Shown here: positions 1-5,200 of the stretch, in pieces
Layout: the number at the start of each line of letters is the position of its first letter
Numbering within the stretch: the stretch's first letter is position 1
DNA from: Candidatus Poseidoniaceae archaeon
Lineage (GTDB): Archaea; Thermoplasmatota; Poseidoniia; Poseidoniales; Poseidoniaceae
Length of the DNA stretch: 5,928 bases
NCBI GenBank assembly: GCA_013330285.1
Contig: DUIP01000009.1
Span: 9,737-15,664 of the forward strand
Reading direction: 5' to 3'
Position numbers and translations under genes: made by a program
The notes under the pieces: generated by a model
What the model was told of the DNA's origin: nothing
Databases searched by the model: none
Seen by the model: the letters and a program-made list of their open reading frames with translations, nothing else

Positions 1-960
1 GATCCCGGGCAAGGGCCTCACGAATCAGGCGTAGCCGTTCGTTCTTCCTTCTTCGCGCCTCATTTCGACGGCCTTACAGTCTCTGGCTCGGTTGGAGCTG
101 GAGTCACCTCGACTTCTGGAGGCGCAATGCAGGGTTCGGATTGGAACCTTCACAACAACACCAGGGACGGGTTGTACATCGACAAAGCCACTGTGATTGT
201 TGACGGGCTCAATCTCTCTTCAAACGGTGAATCAGGCGCTCATGTCTATGACGCTAGATACGTAACCTTCGAGAACCTCAGTGCACATGACAATGGTGCA
301 GACCCCGCATCGTCCTCCCTCGGAGATCAAGCAGGTCTATTTTATGAAAAATCCAACGATATCGAATCCTCATCAGGCGACGTGACTTGTCGCCATTGCA
401 CCATTACAGGTTCTTCTGGTTCCGGCCTCTATGCCTTGAATTCTGTTGATTTGTGGTTGTATGATTTACTCCTCGAAGAGAACAACCCAACCCGTTCACC
501 TTTGGTTGTTGACAATCAGGGATTGACGCTTGGCCAACAAGGGGGGCGCGTCCAAATTCTTGGAGCGACCATCGATATGGATTCACCTGGCGTTCCAGCG
601 ATTTCATTGGACCATGCTGCTGCAGAATTAGATCTCATCTCCATGCTTGGGAACCACAGCGGAATTCAGTGGAATGCTGACAACAACGGTAACTTCCCAT
701 CAAGCTTGAGCAGAACCCAAATTTCCGGTGACACGTCGTGCCTTGAATTGACCGACCACACCGCTTTGACAGGGTATGGCAACACCATCACTGCAGATTG
801 TACAGGTTCAATTGTGTTCCAGAACAGCCATGCAAATTGGTCCTCGTTGACCGATGCCACCGGAGCACAAGCCCTTCAATTGGACAGCACCTCATCCCTT
901 CATCTCCACCGCCCAAGCGGTGTTGATTTAACCAAAGCAACCATTGCCTCTGGCGCTACA
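1..960 (+). other. Parallel beta-helix-like N-terminal region of the surface protein
   Basis: Residues 1-320 or so show repeated short strand-turn units, such as VTFENLSAHDNGAD, VTCRHCTITGSSGSGLYA, VQILGATIDMDSPG and GNTITADCTGSIVFQNSHA. This hydrophobic-x-hydrophobic pattern with Asn/Gly/Ser turns is typical of right-handed beta-helices (pectate-lyase-like or NosD/PbH1-like folds). Such modules act as passive stalks, glycan binders or polysaccharide-cleaving enzymes. I see no clear lyase active site, and coil boundaries cannot be set by eye. The module starts before the window. Two cysteine pairs lie here (residues 130/133 and 247/267). Confidence 0.6.
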
Positions 961-3675
961 ATTGATGTTGCTTGGGACATTACGGTGTGGGTGGTCAACA
1001 CCGTCAACAACGGTATTCCAAACGCCTATGTCAATGCAAGTTTCGATGCCTTTGAACCCTCACTTGAATCTTCGACAAACGACCTTGGCTATGTCGAATT
1101 ACCGAATTTTATTGGCCAACGATGGACAAGCACAGGCGCATCAAGCCACAACATCATCGATGTGTCATGTGGCTATGACAGCGTTTCGAACAGCACAAGC
1201 ATGACCTTGGACCAAGATCGTTTCATCAACTGCGTCTTGCCGCTGCAAAACCAACCGCCGTTTGCCATTTGGGATACGCCATTTGATGGCGACGTCTTCC
1301 CTTCACAGGGTGCAATCTTCTTCAATGCAAGTGATTCTTGGGACCTTGATAACGACCCGCTTTTGTGGACTTGGTCCAGTTCTCTTGATGGGGATCTTGT
1401 CGACACATGCACCGGTTCTTGGCAAGAACCAAACAGTCCAAGTGGCGGGGTTCCTTTCACTGTCAACACCAACGACACGTGGTCGTGCTCGCTCTCCGAT
1501 GGAATACACACGATCACCCTTGAGGTGTGCGATGATGATCATTGCACTTCGATTCAACGTACCATTGAATTGGTCAACCAAGCCCCAGTTCTGGTGATCG
1601 ATGTCCAACCAGCCCTCTCTCCTTGGTCTGAACTCATCATTGCTCGAACCGAAAGTGTTCGAATTGATCTGTCGCAAACCTTCGACCCCGAGGGCGACCC
1701 AATGACCTGCTGGTTGGAGCGTTCTTACCTTGGGCCGAGTGACCCTGCAACCTCGTGCCCCAGTGAACTTTGGATGAATTTGACAATGGCTGAAACAGTT
1801 CCATCGGTGTTTGATTTGACCATCTATGCCTCCGATGGCATCAACACACCCTCTTCATTTACCATGCCTGTTGAACTCTTCAATGAAGTGCCTGAACCAG
1901 TGTTTGAGGTGCTGAGAAGTGGCAATGCGAGTGAAGACGAAGTGACCTTTGACGGTTCGGCAACCATCGATCCTGAAGGTGATGTTCTCGAAATTGAATG
2001 GTGGTCCAATCTCGATGGACAACTTGCTTGGTCAAACGGATCGAGTGCAACGATGTGGACCGGTCATCTATCACGCGGTGTCCACAGCATTGAGATGCGT
2101 GTTGTTGACGATCGCCCTGAACACATCAATTCCACAAAGGTCAACTCGACGCTTGTCTCAGTTGAGAATTCAATGCCGAAGAGCATCATTGAGACGCCTC
2201 TTGATACTCAAGTCTACACCTCGTCAGAAACAATTTGGTTCTCCGCAAACGGCTCAGGCGATTACGATGCTGCGTGTTTCACATTCCCAGTCAATGGCTC
2301 GTGGCATTGTGCAGAAGCCCAGCCCTTTGCTGGCTCTGAATACCTCGTTGTGGTGTGGTCAAGCGACCTTGATGGCCGGCTGACACCAGAGGGCGAGGAT
2401 TACCTGATTTTCGATGGTAGACTGTCGGCAGGAACCCACACCATCACGCTGAGTTTGGATGATGGTATTCATGAACCAGTTCTTGTTTCTCGAACCGTTG
2501 AAGTGACCACCTCAGCTCCGATCCTCGATTTGGTCTCCCCGTTGGACGAGGAGATCTTCCGTTCCTCAGACCCTATCTTCTGGAATGCAGTCCCATCCGT
2601 TGATTACGACGACGACAACTTCACACTCACGGTGCGCAGTGATCTGTTGACCGAACCTCTCCTTGATGCCGTCAATCCAGGTGAAACCCACATCAGTCAA
2701 CTTCCTGCAGGCACCCACACGATGGAGGTGACGTTGGAAGATGAAACTGGTTTATCCTCGAGCACATTCCTTACCATTACTGTTGGTCAATCAGATCCAA
2801 TTGCAACCATGCTCACGCCATCGAATCGGGATTCGATCGAAGCAGGTGGTGTTCTTATCCTCAGTGAAGAATCAACAGATGCTGATGATGATATGGTCGC
2901 CCGTGAATGGCGACACTGGGCAGTGGACGGAACCTATTCCATCCTGTCAACCCGCAGCATGGATGAGGTCAGTCTTTTGCCTGGCGAACACATGATTTCG
3001 CTTTACATTCGAGATAGCCGAGGGGGCGAAGACGAGGTGTTTGCGAACGTCACCGTTCAATCAAGCCTCCCCCGATTGTCAAACCTTGTCTATACACCAA
3101 CGACTTTGATTGCAGGTGAACTGAATACATTGGTGATCTCAGTCACGATGACGGACGCCGATGGAACGACAGAAGACGTCCGCGTGACCGTGAAGTATGA
3201 CCAGCAGGAGTGGCAATTGAACCTCACAGACGCAAACGGTGATGGCGTATGGGAAGGCGATTTGGAATTGCTGCCTGATGGTGCAGGCCGGCCAAACATG
3301 AAGGTCATCGCTACCGATGGGGAAGGTGAAAATGCCAACGTCGATGTCATCAGCATCACCCTCGATATTTCTGATCCTCCAAGCGATGGTCGAACCATGA
3401 TGCTTGTTGGCGCTATTGGCGCTTTCGTGGTGTTGCTTGTTGCTGTGGCCATGATTGCATCGCGTCGCAGAGCACGGTTTGCAGAATTGGATATGATTGA
3501 ATCATGGGATGCATTCAGGTCAGTGAAACCTGTTGAGCCAGTGGAATCGACAACACCAATTTCATTGGAAGGAGGCGTCACTGAAGCAGCGACAGAAGTC
3601 GAAGCCGACATCGAAGGTGAACCAGAGGAAGCAAAACCACTGACTGGTGCTGACCTTGATTGGGACAACGTCTGA
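1..3675 (+). CDS. Giant membrane-anchored surface protein, beta-helix plus PKD/Ig-like repeats (5'-partial)
   Basis: The frame is open from base 1 to the TGA at 3673-3675, giving 1224 residues with the N-terminus outside the window. The 42 residues before the first ATG (127) read as the same kind of protein, for example FDGLTVSGSVGAGV, so that ATG is not the start. Domain order (window residue numbering): about 1-320, Gly/Asn/Ser-rich short strands resembling a right-handed parallel beta-helix; about 321-416, an Ig or carboxypeptidase-regulatory-like domain; 417-1130, seven PKD/Ig-like repeats with DPEGD and WSSxLDG motifs; 1133-1153, one hydrophobic helix; SRRRAR follows, then an acidic tail of about 70 residues ending in LDWDNV. 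The topology is therefore outside-facing ectodomain, cytoplasmic C-terminus. Fourteen cysteines fall in seven close pairs and about 19 N-X-S/T sequons lie in the ectodomain. The role is probably adhesion, glycan binding or envelope structure. No catalytic motif of a polysaccharide lyase or hydrolase was recognised. The ligand is unknown. Confidence 0.93.
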   Translation, partial: DPGQGPHESGVAVRSSFFAPHFDGLTVSGSVGAGVTSTSGGAMQGSDWNLHNNTRDGLYIDKATVIVDGLNLSSNGESGAHVYDARYVTFENLSAHDNGADPASSSLGDQAGLFYEKSNDIESSSGDVTCRHCTITGSSGSGLYALNSVDLWLYDLLLEENNPTRSPLVVDNQGLTLGQQGGRVQILGATIDMDSPGVPAISLDHAAAELDLISMLGNHSGIQWNADNNGNFPSSLSRTQISGDTSCLELTDHTALTGYGNTITADCTGSIVFQNSHANWSSLTDATGAQALQLDSTSSLHLHRPSGVDLTKATIASGATIDVAWDITVWVVNTVNNGIPNAYVNASFDAFEPSLESSTNDLGYVELPNFIGQRWTSTGASSHNIIDVSCGYDSVSNSTSMTLDQDRFINCVLPLQNQPPFAIWDTPFDGDVFPSQGAIFFNASDSWDLDNDPLLWTWSSSLDGDLVDTCTGSWQEPNSPSGGVPFTVNTNDTWSCSLSDGIHTITLEVCDDDHCTSIQRTIELVNQAPVLVIDVQPALSPWSELIIARTESVRIDLSQTFDPEGDPMTCWLERSYLGPSDPATSCPSELWMNLTMAETVPSVFDLTIYASDGINTPSSFTMPVELFNEVPEPVFEVLRSGNASEDEVTFDGSATIDPEGDVLEIEWWSNLDGQLAWSNGSSATMWTGHLSRGVHSIEMRVVDDRPEHINSTKVNSTLVSVENSMPKSIIETPLDTQVYTSSETIWFSANGSGDYDAACFTFPVNGSWHCAEAQPFAGSEYLVVVWSSDLDGRLTPEGEDYLIFDGRLSAGTHTITLSLDDGIHEPVLVSRTVEVTTSAPILDLVSPLDEEIFRSSDPIFWNAVPSVDYDDDNFTLTVRSDLLTEPLLDAVNPGETHISQLPAGTHTMEVTLEDETGLSSSTFLTITVGQSDPIATMLTPSNRDSIEAGGVLILSEESTDADDDMVAREWRHWAVDGTYSILSTRSMDEVSLLPGEHMISLYIRDSRGGEDEVFANVTVQSSLPRLSNLVYTPTTLIAGELNTLVISVTMTDADGTTEDVRVTVKYDQQEWQLNLTDANGDGVWEGDLELLPDGAGRPNMKVIATDGEGENANVDVISITLDISDPPSDGRTMMLVGAIGAFVVLLVAVAMIASRRRARFAELDMIESWDAFRSVKPVEPVESTTPISLEGGVTEAATEVEADIEGEPEEAKPLTGADLDWDNV
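1249..3387 (+). repeat. Array of seven degenerate PKD/Ig-like protein repeats
   Basis: Seven units of about 90-115 residues begin near residues 417 (NQPPFAIW), 526 (NQAPVLVI), 628 (NEVPEPVF), 723 (NSMPKSII), 837 (TSAPILDL), 929 (GQSDPIAT) and 1020 (QSSLPRLS). Shared landmarks are an opening N/T-x-x-P strand, an acidic turn (WDLDND, FDPEGD, IDPEGD, DYDA, DYDDD, DADDD, DADG), a WSSxLDG-type strand in units 1, 3 and 4, and a closing GxHTITL strand followed by a D-D/G turn. These are PKD/cadherin-like signatures, and the acidic turns could bind calcium. Similarity is at protein level only; no long direct DNA repeats were seen, so the array is old. The last unit differs and carries DANGDGVWEG (residues 1077-1086), a D-x-N-x-D-G calcium-loop-like motif. 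Confidence 0.75.
3397..3672 (+). other. C-terminal membrane anchor and acidic cytoplasmic tail of the surface protein
   Basis: MMLVGAIGAFVVLLVAVAMI (from residue 1133) forms a single membrane helix of about 21 residues. SRRRAR follows at once, the positive-inside signal that places the C-terminus in the cytoplasm. The remaining tail is rich in Glu, Pro, Thr and Val, appears disordered, and ends in GADLDWDNV. It has no cysteine and no N-glycosylation sequon, unlike the ectodomain. The aromatic-acidic end could be a docking motif for a cytoplasmic partner; that is inference. Confidence 0.8.
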
Positions 3676-3676
3676 A

Positions 3677-4312
3677 TCAGGTTCTTTTGATTTTGAAGAC
3701 TGACGATGTGATTTGAGACAGGCCACGGTCTTTCTCGTCCTCGAGGTTGATGCTCTCCAAGAGTTCAACTTCGAATCGTTCGGAAAAGACTTCGAACACC
3801 TCTTCATCAGGCAAAGAAAATGGTGGCCCCTGCATTTGTTCTTGCGGGTAAGCAAAGGTGATCATCAAGCCAACAGCACCCGGTGAACAGAGTGAATGGA
3901 TTTGATCGACATAGTTCGCCCTTACCTCGGATGGCAACGCCACCATGGCAGCTCGATCATACCAAGCTTGGCAATTGGCCATTGTTTCTGGAAGGGCGAA
4001 TACATCCCCTTGAATGATGGTGATGTCTTCTGTGGTGAAGATGGTGTGCTCACCTTGGGACTCGACGTGTGGCGTTAATTGCGCTTCATCAAAAAAAGAA
4101 CGAACCGCCTTTTCCACGAGTTCAACGCCGGTGATCTTGTGACCTTGTTCGTTGAGCCAGTGCATGTCCAGAGTTTTTCCACATAACGGTACCAAGACAT
4201 TCGCTCCTGGTTGACACTTGAGCGATGGCCAGTGCTTGATCAGCAAGTCGTTTGCAACAAGACGGTGGAAGCCAATTTGATTGTTGAACCATCGCTGGTG
4301 CCATAATTCCAT
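3677..4312 (-). CDS. tpm: Thiopurine S-methyltransferase family protein (SAM-dependent)
   Basis: This 211-residue protein is close in length to bacterial Tpm (about 218). Visible family motifs are WHQRWFNNQIGFH (4-16), the SAM-site strand VLVPLCGKTLDMHWL (39-53), GVELVEKAV (62-70), IIQGDVFALP (99-108), YDRAAMVALPSEVR (118-131) and the substrate-side YPQEQMQGPPFSLPDEEV (155-172). The family transfers methyl from S-adenosylmethionine to sulfur, selenium or related acceptors in the cytosol; bacterial members methylate selenium or tellurium compounds, and plant relatives act on halides or thiols. The native substrate here cannot be told from sequence. The ATG at 4312 puts the conserved WHxRW motif four residues in, as in homologues, so the start is secure. 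It lies nine bases after the stop of the upstream glycosyltransferase, suggesting one transcript, and ends one base from the convergent surface-protein stop. No Shine-Dalgarno sequence is evident (GTTGATTCA precedes ATG). Confidence 0.93.
   Translation of the reverse strand: MELWHQRWFNNQIGFHRLVANDLLIKHWPSLKCQPGANVLVPLCGKTLDMHWLNEQGHKITGVELVEKAVRSFFDEAQLTPHVESQGEHTIFTTEDITIIQGDVFALPETMANCQAWYDRAAMVALPSEVRANYVDQIHSLCSPGAVGLMITFAYPQEQMQGPPFSLPDEEVFEVFSERFEVELLESINLEDEKDRGLSQITSSVFKIKRT
3682..3694 (+). terminator. Possible T-rich terminator of the surface-protein gene
   Basis: TTCTTTTGATTTT begins seven bases after the surface-protein stop codon. Archaeal RNA polymerase often stops in T-rich stretches without a hairpin. 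The signal is weak, two runs of four T, and it lies inside the 3' end of the convergent tpm gene. No comparable signal was found for tpm on the opposite strand. Confidence 0.2.
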
Positions 4313-4321
4313 TGAATCAAC

Positions 4322-5095
4322 TCAGACTTGTTCTGGTAAATCGCCGTTGGTTGAATCCGGGTTTGATGGCCTTGAACCCCAAGGGGTGCGTGTTCGGTGA
4401 AGGCCAACCCGGCGGGCAAAGAGGAACTTGAAATTCTTCCAACCATCGCCCCATGTGTGAATTTCTGCTTCACCAACACGAGGCCGGTAAGGCACTGAGA
4501 TCTCAACCGCCTTCTTCTTTCCGAGCACTCGACGTGCAAGAATTTTCATCTCTTCAGAAAGAGGCATGCCGTCGTTCGTTGGGCGCATTTCTTCATTATC
4601 AAAAATTGATTTTCTGAACACCCACATGCCCGATTGTGAATCCTTGATTCCATAACCGAACAAAAGTCGAGCTGTGAACGAGAGCGCCCAGTTTCCGAAT
4701 CCGTGAATCCCTGGCATTGAACCTTCTTCAGCAAGTGAAAGTCGGTCGCATGTGATGAAATCAAGATCATCATCCAACAATCGCTTCACCAGTGTTGGAA
4801 CGAGTTCTGCAGGGTAGGTGCAGTCTGCATCCATGGTGACAATGATGTCGTTTGTCGCTACGTCAAAACCAGTTCGATAGGCTCGACCGTAGCCCTTACG
4901 ATCTTCAAGGTGAACTCTGATGTTCTTCTCCAAGGCGATTTCACGGGTGCGGTCGCTTGAATTACCATCGACGATCATGATCTCGAGTTTTTTGCACCAT
5001 CCACGGGGTATTGCATCGATGGTTGGACCCAATGCTTCCTCTTCATTTCGAGTTGGAAGAATCACCGTCACAGTGACAGGGAGTTTTTCGCCCAT
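4322..5095 (-). CDS. Family 2 glycosyltransferase, polyprenyl/dolichyl-phosphate sugar synthase type
   Basis: From the ATG at 5095 the protein has 257 residues. It has a GT-A fold signature: VTVILPTRNEEEALG (9-23), IMIVDGNSSDRT (39-50), GYGRAYRTGF (68-77), the metal/nucleotide-sugar motif MDADCTYP (88-95), DSQSGMWVFR (152-161) and SEEMKILAR (180-188). This matches DPM1-like enzymes, which move a sugar from GDP- or UDP-sugar to a polyprenyl phosphate at the cytoplasmic membrane face for protein or lipid glycosylation. No transmembrane helix is visible, so it is probably peripheral; the sugar and acceptor are not determinable. The frame stays open upstream to an ATG at 5206, but the added residues are Cys-rich and outside the family pattern, so 5095 is preferred. 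The C-terminus after about 235 is Arg/Pro/Ser-rich and looks unstructured. The gene is divergent from the family 4 glycosyltransferase and probably heads an operon with tpm. Confidence 0.92.
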   Translation of the reverse strand: MGEKLPVTVTVILPTRNEEEALGPTIDAIPRGWCKKLEIMIVDGNSSDRTREIALEKNIRVHLEDRKGYGRAYRTGFDVATNDIIVTMDADCTYPAELVPTLVKRLLDDDLDFITCDRLSLAEEGSMPGIHGFGNWALSFTARLLFGYGIKDSQSGMWVFRKSIFDNEEMRPTNDGMPLSEEMKILARRVLGKKKAVEISVPYRPRVGEAEIHTWGDGWKNFKFLFARRVGLHRTRTPWGSRPSNPDSTNGDLPEQV

Positions 5096-5200
5096 GAATC
5101 CCCGACAAAGACAACCCCCTTCAAAGCATTGGAGCGAGAACTTGAATCCTACGCCCATGAATTCGGTGACATTGAAACCAAAGAGCGTTCTCGGTCCGTT
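5096..5200. other. Divergent intergenic region between two glycosyltransferase genes
   Basis: These 105 bases separate the minus-strand GT2 start from the plus-strand GT4 start and should hold both promoters. No TATA box, purine-rich BRE or strong Shine-Dalgarno sequence is recognisable on either strand, and the region is not AT-rich. The plus frame of GT4 is open right through it, with codons that look coding (see findings), so part of it may instead be an N-terminal extension of GT4. The CATG at 5093-5096 contains a minus-strand ATG (the GT2 start) and a plus-strand ATG overlapping it. Confidence 0.5.

Noticed and set aside
1..4. GATC at the first base as a cloning-site junction
   Set aside because: A four-base site at the edge is expected by chance often enough, and the following sequence reads in frame as the same protein, so there is no sign of vector.
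1173..1677. Two overlapping minus-strand open frames (114 and 124 codons) within the PKD region
   Set aside because: No motif, no plausible start context, and both lie wholly opposite a clearly coding frame.
1949..2383. Plus-strand open frame of 144 codons in another frame of the surface gene
   Set aside because: The composition is Arg/Ser/Gln-rich with no fold signature; it is a shadow of the repeat-encoding frame.
3090..3668. Antisense open frame of 192 codons opposite the end of the surface-protein gene
   Set aside because: It is Ser/Thr/Pro-rich with no recognisable domain and mirrors the codon pattern of the well-supported plus-strand gene, including its membrane helix and tail.
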